Assembly (NCBI RefSeq): GCF_018130145.1
Contig: NZ_JAFCMB010000010.1
Location: 171,582 to 235,581 of the forward strand
DNA from: Bradyrhizobium sp. AUGA SZCCT0176
GTDB lineage: Bacteria > Pseudomonadota > Alphaproteobacteria > Rhizobiales > Xanthobacteraceae
Reading direction: 5' to 3'
DNA: 64,000 bases
Below the pieces are notes generated by a model that saw only the letters and a program-made list of their open reading frames with translations, was not told the DNA's origin and made no database searches. Made by a program: the position numbers and the translations under genes. This document shows positions 34,113 through 42,958 of this stretch, piece after piece. Position 1 is the stretch's first letter. Each line of letters starts with the position of its first letter.

Positions 34113-34131
34113 TTTGATCATGCCGGATCGG

Positions 34132-35118
34132 TCAGAGCACGTCCTGATTGATGACGTTCTGACGCAACGGATCGCCGTCGAGAACGCTCAGGATATTGCG
34201 TGCGGTCTGTTCGCTCATGCGATCGACGGCTTCCCTGGTCACACCGGCGACGTGGGGTGCGAAGATGACGTTCGGAAGCGCGAACAGCGAATGGCCGGCG
34301 GGTGGCGGTTCCTGTTCGAACACGTCGAGACCGGCGCCGGCAAGTTTGCCGGACACCAGCGCGTCATGCAGCGCGGGTTCGTCGATGATGCCGCCGCGCG
34401 CGGTATTGATCAGATAGGCGGTCGGCTTCAGCCGCCTCAAGCGCGCGGCATTGATCATGCCGACGGTCTCCGGGGTCTTCGGGCAATGCAGGCTGACGAA
34501 GTCGGCGCGCGGCAGCGCCGCGTCGAGATCGGTGACTGGCTCGCAGCCGGCGGCCTTGATGTCGGCCGCGGGCTTGTAGGGATCGAAAACCAGCACGTTC
34601 ATTTCCATCGCCTGGCAGCGCTTGGCGGTGCGGGTGCCGATGCGGCCGAATCCAACGATCAGCACGGTCTTGCCATAGAGGTCGTAGGGCAGCATGCCGA
34701 GCCTGCTCGGCCATTTGTTGTCCCTGACGATGGAGTGCATTTCCACCGCGCGTTTTGCCAATGTCAGCATCATGAACAATGCGCACTCGGCAACGGAGGG
34801 CGAATTCGCGGTGCCGGCGACCATCAGCGGCACTTTGCGGCGGCTCAACGCCGGCACATCGACGGCATCAAAACCGACGCCGATCCGGGTCACCACCAAC
34901 ATGTCCCTGGAAGCTTCCAGCTCCGTTTCACCGAAACGGGTGCCGCCGAGGGCGACGCCATGGACCGGCGCATGCTCCTTGAGCTTCGCCTGGAAATCCG
35001 GCTGCGAGATCATGTTGGGGAATTCGACGAGTTCGATATCCTCGCGTGCGTCGAGCAACGCACGCCCCTGCTGTGACATCGATTCCGTGACGAAGATTTT
35101 CTTCTTGTTGGTCGCCAT
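34132..35118 (-). CDS. D-2-hydroxyacid dehydrogenase (SerA-like)
   Basis: About 328 residues from the ATG at 35118 (MATNKKKIFVTESMSQQGRALLD), with CAGGAA ahead. The NAD-binding half has YGKTVLIVGFGRIGTRTAKRCQAM. The catalytic Arg region is AYLINTARGGIIDEPALHDAL, the Glu region GAGLDVFEQEPPPAGHSL, and the His is in IFAPHVAG. There is no C-terminal ACT domain, so this is not the feedback-regulated long SerA. It ends the operon of the sugar ABC importer, 32 bases after the ATPase gene, so it may process a product of the imported sugar or sugar acid. Confidence 0.88.
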   Translation of the reverse strand: MATNKKKIFVTESMSQQGRALLDAREDIELVEFPNMISQPDFQAKLKEHAPVHGVALGGTRFGETELEASRDMLVVTRIGVGFDAVDVPALSRRKVPLMVAGTANSPSVAECALFMMLTLAKRAVEMHSIVRDNKWPSRLGMLPYDLYGKTVLIVGFGRIGTRTAKRCQAMEMNVLVFDPYKPAADIKAAGCEPVTDLDAALPRADFVSLHCPKTPETVGMINAARLRRLKPTAYLINTARGGIIDEPALHDALVSGKLAGAGLDVFEQEPPPAGHSLFALPNVIFAPHVAGVTREAVDRMSEQTARNILSVLDGDPLRQNVINQDVL

Positions 35119-35150
35119 TTCCTGCCCTTGGGTAACTGTTGTCTCCGCCG

Positions 35151-36251
35151 TCAAATGACGGCGCCGCTCACCTCGTTTAGCAGGTGCATATTGTTGAGGT
35201 CCACTGCCAATCGGAGCGGGGCGCCATCCTGTGCGCCGGCGTTGGGGTTGACCCGGCCGCAAACTTGCGTGCCGTCGATCGGGAAGTAAATCAGCGTTTC
35301 CATTCCCATCGGTTCGGTCACATCGAGCACAGCATCGAAGTTCTCGACACCCGGCTCGGCATGCGGGCTGGCTTCCGTGATGTGCTCGGGCCGCAGCCCC
35401 AGCAGCAGCTTGTCGGTCCGCGACACGCCTTGGTATCTGGCGGCGCGTTTAGGCGGCAGCGGGAAGGCGAGACGGTCGGTGATCCGGGCGTGCAGCTTGC
35501 CGCCGGATTCCTCGAGCCGGCAAGGAATGAAGTTCATCGCCGGCGAGCCGATGAAGCTCGCGACGAATTTGGTGGCGGGATTGTGATAGAGCTCGTTCGG
35601 TGTTCCGATCTGTTCGATGCGGCCATGGTTCATCACCACGACCCGGTCGGCGAGCGTCATCGCCTCGACCTGGTCGTGGGTAACGTAAACCGTGGTGGTG
35701 CGGACCTTCTGATGCACCTTCTTGATTTCGATCCGCATCTGGACGCGGAGCTTGGCGTCAAGGTTGGACAGCGGCTCATCGAACAGGAACACCTTGGGGT
35801 TACGCACGATGGCGCGGCCCATGGCGACGCGCTGGCGCTGACCGCCTGACAGCTGCTTCGGCTTGCGGTCGACGAGTTCGACGATGTCGAGCATGCGCGC
35901 GGCTTCGTCGATCCGGGTCTTGATCTCGGCCTTCGGATAGCGCTTCAGCCGCAGCCCAAACGACATGTTTTCCGCGACCGTCATGTGCGGGTAGAGCGCG
36001 TAGTTCTGGAACACCATGGCGATGTCGCGGTCCTTTGGCGGCACGTCGTTGACGACGTCGCCTCCGATCATGATATCGCCGTCAGTGATGTCCTCTAGCC
36101 CCGCGATCATCCGCAGCGTGGTCGATTTTCCGCAACCCGACGGGCCCACCAGCACGACAAACTCATGATCGGCGATATCGAGATCGATGCCACGCACCGC
36201 CTCGACGTCGTCGTACTTCTTGACAACCTTGCGCAACGTCACGTCAGCCAT
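35151..36251 (-). CDS. Sugar ABC transporter ATP-binding protein (MalK/UgpC type)
   Basis: About 366 residues from the ATG at 36251 (MADVTLRKVVKKYDD). Walker A GPSGCGKST, signature LSGGQRQRVAMGRAI, Walker B VFLFDEPLSNLD and H-loop VYVTHDQ are canonical. The C-terminal third is the MalK-type TOBE/OB region (FIGSPAMNFIPCRL, LLGLRPEHI). It energises the CUT1 permeases encoded immediately upstream, 4 bases away. Confidence 0.93.
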   Translation of the reverse strand: MADVTLRKVVKKYDDVEAVRGIDLDIADHEFVVLVGPSGCGKSTTLRMIAGLEDITDGDIMIGGDVVNDVPPKDRDIAMVFQNYALYPHMTVAENMSFGLRLKRYPKAEIKTRIDEAARMLDIVELVDRKPKQLSGGQRQRVAMGRAIVRNPKVFLFDEPLSNLDAKLRVQMRIEIKKVHQKVRTTTVYVTHDQVEAMTLADRVVVMNHGRIEQIGTPNELYHNPATKFVASFIGSPAMNFIPCRLEESGGKLHARITDRLAFPLPPKRAARYQGVSRTDKLLLGLRPEHITEASPHAEPGVENFDAVLDVTEPMGMETLIYFPIDGTQVCGRVNPNAGAQDGAPLRLAVDLNNMHLLNEVSGAVI

Positions 36252-36255
36252 GAGT

Positions 36256-37170
36256 TCAACCCTTTGTCGCACCGGCGGTCAGGCCGGCAATGTAATAGTC
36301 CATCAGGAACGCGTAGATGATCAGCGGCGGCGCGGCGCCGAGCAGGGCGCCGGTCATGATCTGGCCCCACGCGAACACGTCGCCCTTGATCAAGGTCGTG
36401 ACGATACCGACCGGCAGCACCAGTTGATCCGTCGATGTCGTGAAAACCAGCGGATAGAGAAACTGCGCCCAGGAAACCGTGAAGGCGAAGATGGTCGCGG
36501 CGATCAGGCCGGGCAGGGCGACGGGAATGAAGATCCGCGTCAGCGTCTGGAACCAGGACGCGCCGTCGATGATCGCGGCCTCGTCGAGCTCCTTGGGGAT
36601 GGAGGCGAAGTAACCGATCATGATCCAGGTGCAGAACGGCACCGTGAGCGTCGGATAGATCACCAGCAGCACGTACCATTTGTTGATCAGCTGGATCCCG
36701 GTCAGGTCGCCAAACGCGACGAACATCTTGAACAACGGGAGAAACAGCAGCGTTTCCGGGATGAGGTAAGTCAGGAAAACCCCGGTCGCGAGCGTTGCCG
36801 AGCCCCAGAACCGCATCCGTGCCAGCGCAAAAGCCGCGGGCACGCTGATCAGCATGGTGATGGTCACGACGAAGATCGAGACCAGCGCCGAGTTGCGGAA
36901 GAAGGTCAGGAACTGGTTCGATGTCAGCAACTCGACGTAGTTCGACAATGTCGGATGGTAAACCCACCACGGGTTCGTCGCCGCGGAGATTTCGGCGCTG
37001 GTCTTCAGCGACGTGATTACCATGTAGAGCGGGGGCACCAGCGCAAAGACCGCGAACAATGTGAGGAAGAAGTACGACCATCGCAGCGCCCAGGTGCGGT
37101 CGCGGCTCATGCTGCGCAGTTTGACGGGGCGGGTCGGGGCGGCCTTGTCGATCACGACGGTGCTGGTCAT
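36256..37170 (-). CDS. Sugar ABC transporter permease (MalG/UgpE type)
   Basis: 304 residues with six hydrophobic segments. The EAA loop is SIPKELDEAAIIDGASWFQTLTRIFIPVALPGL, and the C-terminus AGLTAGATKG is typical of MalG-type subunits. Its ATG overlaps the preceding permease stop (TGATG), so it is coupled. Confidence 0.93.
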   Translation of the reverse strand: MTSTVVIDKAAPTRPVKLRSMSRDRTWALRWSYFFLTLFAVFALVPPLYMVITSLKTSAEISAATNPWWVYHPTLSNYVELLTSNQFLTFFRNSALVSIFVVTITMLISVPAAFALARMRFWGSATLATGVFLTYLIPETLLFLPLFKMFVAFGDLTGIQLINKWYVLLVIYPTLTVPFCTWIMIGYFASIPKELDEAAIIDGASWFQTLTRIFIPVALPGLIAATIFAFTVSWAQFLYPLVFTTSTDQLVLPVGIVTTLIKGDVFAWGQIMTGALLGAAPPLIIYAFLMDYYIAGLTAGATKG

Positions 37171-38102
37171 CAGGATTCATTCCCGCGTTTGTTGATGTCG
37201 CGCAGGATGAACACCGCCGCGATTGCGAGTATCGGCACCATGAACAGCGAGACGCTGGCGCCGAGCGGAATGTCGCCGCCCTCGATACCGATGCGGAATG
37301 CCCAGGTGGCGAAGACATGGGTACGGTCCAGCGGGCCGCCGGCGGTCAGGATGCGCACGATATCGAAATTGGCGAAGGTGACGATCACCGAAAACAGCGT
37401 CGTGATCGCGATGATGTTGCGCATCATCGGCAGCGTCACGTACCAGATGCGCTGCCACCAGTTGGCGCCGTCGATGGCCGCGGCCTCATAGAGCTGATCG
37501 GGCACCGACTTCAGCGAAGCCAGATACATGATCATAAAGAACGGGGCGCCGAACCAGATATTCACCAGGATAACCGAGAATCGGGCCCAGCCGGTCTCGC
37601 CGGTCCACGGAATCCGGTCGACGCCGACGCCGGCCAACAAATAGTTGAAGGCGCTGTACGACGGATCGAACAGCCACAGCCACGCCAGCGTGCTCATGGC
37701 CGGTGGGATGACCCAGGGCACTAGCAGCATGCCGCGCCATTTGCGCTGCCCCTTGGCCGGAATGTTGTGGACGAAGTGGGCCACGATGAAGCCGATCAAG
37801 GCCTTGAAGAAGACGGCGGTGATCGCGAAAATGCAGGATTGCTCGACCACCAGCCAGAAGGTTTCCCGCTTGAACAGGAACTGGAAGTTTCCGAGCCCGA
37901 TGAAGCGCTGCATCGACTTGTTCAGGGTGGCCAGATGCAGCGAGTAGAAGGCGGGATAGATGACCAGCAGCGAGATCAGCAGGATCAGCGGCAGCGTCAT
38001 CAGGAAGGCTGCGGTCGACTTGCGCTTCAGGGCGGTTCGTAAACTGGCGCGCTTGCGCGCCGTTCGCGGAGCGGCGTTACGCTCAATCGCGACATCAGCC
38101 AT
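37170..38102 (-). CDS. Sugar ABC transporter permease (MalF/UgpA type)
   Basis: 310 residues. A basic N-terminus is followed by membrane segments and the EAA loop LKSVPDQLYEAAAIDGANWWQRIWYVTLPMM. WVIPPAMSTLAWLWLFDPSYSAFNYLL is typical for MalF-type permeases. Pairs with the MalG-type subunit to make the channel. Confidence 0.93.
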   Translation of the reverse strand: MADVAIERNAAPRTARKRASLRTALKRKSTAAFLMTLPLILLISLLVIYPAFYSLHLATLNKSMQRFIGLGNFQFLFKRETFWLVVEQSCIFAITAVFFKALIGFIVAHFVHNIPAKGQRKWRGMLLVPWVIPPAMSTLAWLWLFDPSYSAFNYLLAGVGVDRIPWTGETGWARFSVILVNIWFGAPFFMIMYLASLKSVPDQLYEAAAIDGANWWQRIWYVTLPMMRNIIAITTLFSVIVTFANFDIVRILTAGGPLDRTHVFATWAFRIGIEGGDIPLGASVSLFMVPILAIAAVFILRDINKRGNES

Positions 38103-38155
38103 GATGCATCTTCCTCGCGAGTTTCATTCAGAGCAGGGTGGTTTCCTCGTCGAGA

Positions 38156-38174
38156 AGCCGGCGCCGCGCCGGCT
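38156..38174 (-). promoter_or_regulatory. Intercistronic hairpin between binding-protein and permease genes
   Basis: AGCCGGCG-CCG-CGCCGGCT, an 8-bp perfect stem in the 154-base gap. Without a U-tract it is unlikely to terminate fully. Like the malE-malF spacer of enteric bacteria it may protect the binding-protein mRNA and lower permease expression. Confidence 0.45.
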
Positions 38175-38256
38175 CCCATCGTCTCGGCAGGCGGATGCAC
38201 GCCGCCACGGCCCAAGATCCAACCGAGATCCGACGGGCCGCGGCGACGAAATCGCC

Positions 38257-39597
38257 TCAGCTACGCATGAAGCCTTCGAGTTCGCCTTCCGCCCAGGCCA
38301 GCGTCTTCTCCATGGGCTCGCCCCGGTAGAAGCGCACGCACATCTTGGTGAGCGTCGCCTGGGTGTAGATCTGCTGGGCGACCTTGGGCGGCGCGGGCGA
38401 CGCCGAGATCGAAAGCAGCTGGTGCTTGTGCGGATTCGGATAGTGGTAGAGCGTGCCCTTCGGCGGACCTTCCTCGGCCCATGTCTTCAGGGTCGTCAGT
38501 TTCTCGAAGGCCGGCAGGTCGTAGCCGCCGCTCGCCGCCACCATTTTCTCGACCGCATCCGGCTGCGACAGACGCGTCAGCACGCTCTTTGCCGCCTCCT
38601 TGTTCTTGGAGAAGCTCCAGACGCTCCAGAAGTAGGGCAGGAACGGCGCGAAGCGGCCCTTCGGACCGACCGGGAAGCCGTGGGTCCAGCATTGCTCCGC
38701 GATCTGCGGCGCATCGCGCCTGGCGACGGCCCACGCGCTCGGCGGGTTCATGATCAGGGCGCCTCTGCCCGAGACCAGCCACCTGTTGTTGGAGCCGTCG
38801 TCCCATGACGGCGCGTCCGACGGCAGGAAAGCCATCAGCTTTTTGTAATATTCGAGCGCCTGCCGCACGTTGTCGTTCTTGACGACGACGTTGCCCTTGG
38901 CATCGACGACCTCTGCCCCGAAGGCCAGGAAGAACGCCCCGACGGTATCGACGGAATCGCTGGTCTCGCCAAGCCCGATGCCGAAGGGAACGCCGCCCTT
39001 GTGACAGGCCTCCGCCGCCTTCAGGAATGTGTCCGTGGTCCAGCCATCGGCTTTCGGCGCCGAACCTGCCGGGTACATCGCCTGGACGTCGATGCCGGCG
39101 TGCTGCTTCATCAGATCGATGCGCGAGCAGGGGCCCTTGATCTGGCTGCCGACGCAGGCCGGAACGCCCAGCCATTTGTTGCCGGCCTTGCCGAGATACT
39201 GGACGGTGCCGTTGACTTCGCCGTTCTGCTTGATGAGCCCCTCGACCACATCATTCATCGGCTCGAGCAATTCCGCCTGGGCGTGCGGCCACCAGGTCGG
39301 CATCGCCAGAATGTCATGGCCCGCCTTCGCCTGGGCTTCGGCGGCGATCGTCAGGAGGTTCTTGTTACCCTGGCTCGGAATGTAGTCGATAGTGACCTCG
39401 ACCTTTTCCTTCTCGGCCCACTCATTGACAATATCGGTAGAAGCCTTGTTGGCGCCGGGTACCCAATGGTCCCAAAATCCGATCGATAGCTTGCCGGCGG
39501 CGTGCGCGCCGCGCACGTAGGGTGCGGTCACGAGTGCAGCCGATGATAGCGCTGTCGCAGCGATGAATTGGCGTCGAGTAAGCTTCTTCCGTGTCAT
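38257..39597 (-). CDS. Sugar ABC transporter extracellular binding protein (CUT1)
   Basis: About 446 residues from the ATG at 39597, which has GGGAGG upstream. A Tat-type signal (MTRKKLTRRQFIAATALSSAALVTAPYVRGAHA) precedes GKLSIGFWDHWVPGANKASTDIVNEWAEK. The fold is SBP_bac_1: DILAMPTWWPHAQAELLEPM, GGVPFGIGLGETSDSVDTVG, NRWLVSGRGALIMNPPSAW. First gene of the operon 39597-34132. The substrate is probably an oligosaccharide, polyol or sugar acid and cannot be fixed from sequence. Confidence 0.92.
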   Translation of the reverse strand: MTRKKLTRRQFIAATALSSAALVTAPYVRGAHAAGKLSIGFWDHWVPGANKASTDIVNEWAEKEKVEVTIDYIPSQGNKNLLTIAAEAQAKAGHDILAMPTWWPHAQAELLEPMNDVVEGLIKQNGEVNGTVQYLGKAGNKWLGVPACVGSQIKGPCSRIDLMKQHAGIDVQAMYPAGSAPKADGWTTDTFLKAAEACHKGGVPFGIGLGETSDSVDTVGAFFLAFGAEVVDAKGNVVVKNDNVRQALEYYKKLMAFLPSDAPSWDDGSNNRWLVSGRGALIMNPPSAWAVARRDAPQIAEQCWTHGFPVGPKGRFAPFLPYFWSVWSFSKNKEAAKSVLTRLSQPDAVEKMVAASGGYDLPAFEKLTTLKTWAEEGPPKGTLYHYPNPHKHQLLSISASPAPPKVAQQIYTQATLTKMCVRFYRGEPMEKTLAWAEGELEGFMRS

Positions 39598-40061
39598 GGC
39601 GTTCCTCCCTGGATGGGCCAATCGGATGTGAAGAAATTCCCGTTCTTGCTTTTTTATTCGGCTCCGTTCGGGCGCCGCGGATTTTTCATTATTGACGATC
39701 AGAGCAGAATTGCCAGCGTCTGTCGAGAAATCACGTAGGCGCTGTCCTAGAACTAACGTTGCGTGCAGATCGAAGGCAGCGACGACCGTTAGCCCGTTGT
39801 CTACCGCTCATTGCTGACTCATGGCGCGGAATATTGCGTTGCACATATCGAACTCAGCGGAGGGGGTGAGGATGTGAAATAGCGCCGCAGGTTCCCCTAC
39901 CGCGTGTCCAAATTGGGATACGCCGCCGTTTTCATCACCGGGATGACCGGGCGCGCCAGGTAGACTCGCGCGGCGCGAAAACGATAAAATCGGATTCGGC
40001 CGCGATCCTTGGCCCAGCACCACCACGCCGGAAACTCACGATCGACCATGGAGACCAGACA
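39598..40061. other. Intergenic region, 464 bp, no gene seen
   Basis: This stretch separates divergent genes and must hold both promoters. I see an AT-richer part near 39650-39700 (TTTTTTATTCGG, TTTTTCATTATTGACG) but no confident -35/-10 pair, hairpin or reading frame. The short frames present lack ribosome sites. Confidence 0.5.
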
Positions 40062-40811
40062 ATGACCAGCCCGACATCGAAGCTGCGCGCGCGGCTCAGA
40101 CTGTGCGCAGCCCTTGGGGTGGCCGCCCTTATGCTGTTTAGCGCGTCGCTCACGGTGGAGGCACAGGTGGTTGAGGGGGTCCAAAAGGGCGCCCGCGAGG
40201 GGAACAAGGCGGCCGGACCGGTCGGCGGCGTGCTTGGCGGCGCTATCGGCGGTGTCGTGGGGGTGGTGACCGGTGTGACCGGCGTCCTCACCGGCGGCGC
40301 ACAACAGCAACAGCAGCAAGCGGCCCCGCCGAAGGGCGGCAAACAGGGCGATACCGCAAAGCAGGACGATGCCGCAAAATCCGGCAAAGCGGCCAAGGGG
40401 ACAAAGACGGCAGCGAAGCAGCCGCAGGTACTGACCCAGACCGGTGCACCGCAAATGACGGCCGAACAGATCGTCGTCAACAGCGACGCCAATATCGAGC
40501 GCATCAAGAAGCAATTGAATCTGACGCCTGAGCAGGAGAAGAACTGGTCCGGCTTCAACAGTGCGATGCACTATCTCGGCCATAATGGCGCCGATCGCCT
40601 CAATCTGCGTATTGCACGAGCCAAACGCGATCCGCCCGACGACATCATCGAGCAGATGCGGAACGAGGCCCAGTTTCTCAATGACCGCGCCGTGGACCAG
40701 CGCAACGTGGCCGATGCCGCCGAGCCTTTGTTTGCAAGCCTGGACGAGAAGCAGAAAAAGATCTTCATCCAGGAAATGGTCAATCTGAGCCACGAGCGCG
40801 GGCTGGATTAG
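40062..40811 (+). CDS. Spy/CpxP-like periplasmic LTXXQ-motif protein
   Basis: 249 residues. Signal peptide region RLCAALGVAALMLFSASLTVEAQ. A Gly/Val-rich stretch follows (GPVGGVLGGAIGGVVGVVTGVTGVLTGG), glycine-zipper-like and possibly membrane-inserting, then a poly-Q/Lys/Ala linker. The C-terminal 110 residues have LNLTPEQEKNWSGFNSAMHYLG and AVDQRNVADAAEPLFASLDEKQKKIFIQEM, the LTXXQ pattern repeated in Spy/CpxP helical chaperones. It may hold unfolded proteins in the periplasm. Single gene; GGAGACC precedes the ATG. Confidence 0.8.
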   Translation: MTSPTSKLRARLRLCAALGVAALMLFSASLTVEAQVVEGVQKGAREGNKAAGPVGGVLGGAIGGVVGVVTGVTGVLTGGAQQQQQQAAPPKGGKQGDTAKQDDAAKSGKAAKGTKTAAKQPQVLTQTGAPQMTAEQIVVNSDANIERIKKQLNLTPEQEKNWSGFNSAMHYLGHNGADRLNLRIARAKRDPPDDIIEQMRNEAQFLNDRAVDQRNVADAAEPLFASLDEKQKKIFIQEMVNLSHERGLD

Positions 40812-40847
40812 CGCGCGATCCCTGACGCGTTGGCATGAGAACATCAT

Positions 40848-40872
40848 CCGCCCCGGATCAAGTCCGGGGCGG
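40848..40872 (+). terminator. Hairpin after the Spy-like gene, REP-like
   Basis: CCGCCCCGGA-TCAAG-TCCGGGGCGG, a perfect 10-bp stem 36 bases after the stop. There is no U-tract. The TCAAG loop is the same as in the hairpin at 1438-1458, suggesting a shared repeat family. Confidence 0.5.
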
Positions 40873-40888
40873 GCTTCCGCACGACAAA

Positions 40889-40960
40889 GGGGTATGCCCC
40901 GTGGGCGAATAGCCGGGCACGCATGCCCTGGGGTAGGTGAAAGGCGAGGCACCCGGCTAT
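40889..40960. other. Candidate structured RNA or palindromic repeat in a convergent spacer
   Basis: GGGGTATGCCCC (40889-40900) is followed by ATAGCCGGG (40909-40917), which pairs perfectly with CCCGGCTAT (40952-40960) across a 34-base purine-rich interior. More short stems follow near 40965-40980 (GCCGC-AGC-GGCG). The 350-base gap 40812-41161 holds no convincing reading frame. As both flanking genes converge here, it is not a 5' leader; a small RNA gene or a repeat is possible. Confidence 0.3.
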
Positions 40961-41089
40961 CCTGCCGCAGCGGCGCGGCGGGTTCCAATCGCCACGCAAT
41001 GATGAAGAAACCCTGACGGGATCGCGCCCGACTGATGGCTGACTTGCGGCCTTGTCGGGAACCGCTAACGCAAAGCCGAAATCAAAAAG

Positions 41090-41131
41090 CCGGAATTAAA
41101 ACAAGTTCGGCCAGCGCCGGGGCTGGCCGAA
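41090..41131 (-). terminator. Intrinsic terminator of the monooxygenase/VOC operon
   Basis: TTCGGCCAGC (41106-41115) and GCTGGCCGAA (41122-41131) pair perfectly over a 6-base loop. On the minus strand the tail reads CTTGTTTTAATT. It starts 31 bases after the VOC gene stop. Confidence 0.85.
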
Positions 41132-41161
41132 TAGTCGAACCCTGCTCGCGGCGGTGGCCGG

Positions 41162-41563
41162 TTACGCCTTCGGGAAGTTCAGCTCCACACCGACGCCGTC
41201 GGGATCGTAGAGGAAGAATTGCGTATCACCGGTTCGCGGCACGATGCTCTCCCGGAATTTTACGCCTTTGGCCTGCAGGCGCTTGCGCACGCCGTCGACG
41301 TCAGTCGCGGCAAAGGCAATGTGGTCAAGCCGCCCGGTGTCCTCGTATTTCTTCTCGGTGCCGCGCACCACGATGCCCTCGCGCGGCTGACGCGTACCCA
41401 TCAGGTGCACGGTGGCGGTGCCGCCGGAGTAGAGCCAGTAGCCGGGGAAACCGAGCGGCGGACGGTCGCCGTTCTCCAGTCCAAGCACGTCGCAGTAGAA
41501 GTCCTTGGTGCGTTCGAGATCGGAAGGTTCGATGGTGTAGTGCTGTAATCCGCCAAGTCCCAT
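41162..41563 (-). CDS. VOC-family (glyoxalase/extradiol dioxygenase fold) protein
   Basis: 133 residues: MGLGGLQHYTIEPSDLERTKDFYCDVLGLENGDRP, then GRLDHIAFAATDVDGVRKRLQ and QFFLYDPDGVGVELNF. The paired beta-alpha-beta units with His8, His79-region and the terminal Glu give a typical VOC metal site. It lies 12 bases after the flavin monooxygenase gene and shares its terminator. It may be a ring-cleavage or detoxifying enzyme of the same pathway; single-domain VOC proteins vary widely. Confidence 0.85.
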   Translation of the reverse strand: MGLGGLQHYTIEPSDLERTKDFYCDVLGLENGDRPPLGFPGYWLYSGGTATVHLMGTRQPREGIVVRGTEKKYEDTGRLDHIAFAATDVDGVRKRLQAKGVKFRESIVPRTGDTQFFLYDPDGVGVELNFPKA

Positions 41564-41575
41564 GGTTTGTTCTCC

Positions 41576-42772
41576 TTAGACAAAGGTGAGATCGACATCG
41601 ACGCCCATCATCCAGGCGCCGACGGTTTCAAAATGTCTGATCTGGCCTTGCAGCTGCTGGGTCACGGTGTGGATGTCGCGAAAGCGGCGCTCCAGCGGGT
41701 GGCCTTCGAAGATTGCGGTGGCTCCCGCCGCGTTGTAGGCGAAGTCGACCGCCTCGCGTGCCTTGTGGATGGCGTTGGTGGCGGCCATGCGGACGGTGAT
41801 GCGCTGCGCGACGGTGATGCTGGCGCCGGCGACGAGGTCCTTCCAGATTTCGGCCATCGACTGCAGCACGAAGCCGCGTGCCGCGCGCAGATTGACCTCG
41901 GCCTGGGCGAGGCCGGTCTGGACCACGGCGTTGTCGCGCAAGATGCCTTTGGCGCCACGCGGCACCTTGTTGCGCGCCACCTCGACGAAATCATCGAGCG
42001 TGCTTCGGGCGATGCCGCAGGCGACGGCGGCAAACCCGACCTGGTAGCAAGTGCCGGCCCCCATGCGATAGAGCGGGCCGCCTTCGCGGCATTCCCGGTC
42101 GAATTCACGGGTGATGGAATGGTCGGACCTGACGAAGAAGTCATTCAGCGCGAACTGGTCGCTGGCGGTGCCGCGCAGGCCGACCGTGTTCCAAATGTCG
42201 GTCCATTCGACGTCCTCGGTTCGCACCAGCATGGTACGCTCCAGCGGCATACCGTTGGCTTCCAATCGGGGAGTGCCATCCGCCGCAAAGATCGGACAAT
42301 GCGCGCCGAGCCAGGTCGCGTGCCGACCACCGGAGGCAAAGGCCCACACGCCGGTGACCCTGTAGCCGCCCTCGCATTCGATCGCGCGGACCTTGGGCCC
42401 GGGACCCCAGGCCAGCACCGCGCGCGGATCCCCGAAGATCGCGCGCGCCACCGGCAGATCGAGATAGGCCGCCGACATCGCACAGCCGCCGGCCTGGCTG
42501 AGGCACCAAGCCGTGGATGCATCGGCCTTGGCGATGGTTTCAATGACATGGAAGAAGGTGATGGGATCGGTTTCGATCCCGTTGGTCGAGCGCGGCAGCA
42601 GCAGACGAAACAGCTGCGCGTCGTGCAGCCTGTCGAGCAACGCCGGCGGCAGCCGGCGCTTATTCTCAATGTCGTTTCCGGCTGCCGCCACATCGGGACG
42701 AACAGCCTCGGCACGGGCGATGATCGCCCGGTCACCGGCAAGGTCGGCAGCAGTCGCGATCAAATTATCCAA
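41576..42772 (-). CDS. Acyl-CoA dehydrogenase-fold flavin monooxygenase (HsaA/HpaB-like)
   Basis: 398 residues with the acyl-CoA dehydrogenase fold: RRLPPALLDRLHDAQLFRLLLPRSTNG, IAKADASTAWCLSQAGGCAMSAA, VTGVWAFASGGRHATWLGAH, VEWTDIWNTVGLRGTASDQFAL. The catalytic Glu region of true acyl-CoA dehydrogenases is not evident. This pattern is that of the group-D flavin-dependent monooxygenases such as HsaA and p-hydroxyphenylacetate 3-hydroxylase. These need a flavin reductase, which is not seen nearby. The downstream VOC gene suggests aromatic-ring hydroxylation followed by cleavage or isomerisation. Confidence 0.82.
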   Translation of the reverse strand: MDNLIATAADLAGDRAIIARAEAVRPDVAAAGNDIENKRRLPPALLDRLHDAQLFRLLLPRSTNGIETDPITFFHVIETIAKADASTAWCLSQAGGCAMSAAYLDLPVARAIFGDPRAVLAWGPGPKVRAIECEGGYRVTGVWAFASGGRHATWLGAHCPIFAADGTPRLEANGMPLERTMLVRTEDVEWTDIWNTVGLRGTASDQFALNDFFVRSDHSITREFDRECREGGPLYRMGAGTCYQVGFAAVACGIARSTLDDFVEVARNKVPRGAKGILRDNAVVQTGLAQAEVNLRAARGFVLQSMAEIWKDLVAGASITVAQRITVRMAATNAIHKAREAVDFAYNAAGATAIFEGHPLERRFRDIHTVTQQLQGQIRHFETVGAWMMGVDVDLTFV

Positions 42773-42799
42773 GCCTCCATCGACGCCTTGTGTTCAAGA

Positions 42800-42958
42800 C
42801 TATGCCTGCCGGACTCTCGCCGCCGACATATTCAGCCCGTCGGCCAGTTCCTTGTCGATCTGCTCGATCGACTTGCCCCTGGTCTCGAAGCCGATGAAAT
42901 AATACACGATGCCGGCCATCAGGAACCAGCAACCGAGACAGACGAACGCTGTCACCGC
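42800..42958 (-). pseudogene. Remnant of an MFS transporter (last helix and tail)
   Basis: On the minus strand the sequence reads VTAFVCLGCWFLMAGIVYYF, a last transmembrane helix, then IGFETRGKSIEQIDKELADG and a stop at 42800-42802. This is the usual C-terminus of sugar-porter/aromatic-acid MFS transporters (FETRGKS-E). An in-frame stop at 42959-42961 cuts it off, and nothing of the rest of the transporter is present upstream, so it is a deletion remnant. It lies just upstream of the monooxygenase gene, within the otherwise empty 42773-43165 gap. Confidence 0.75.

Noticed and set aside
40862..41000. A tRNA or tmRNA in the GC-rich spacer (because of GGGTTCCAATCGCC)
   Set aside because: No cloverleaf could be drawn around the T-arm-like sequence and no acceptor stem fits.
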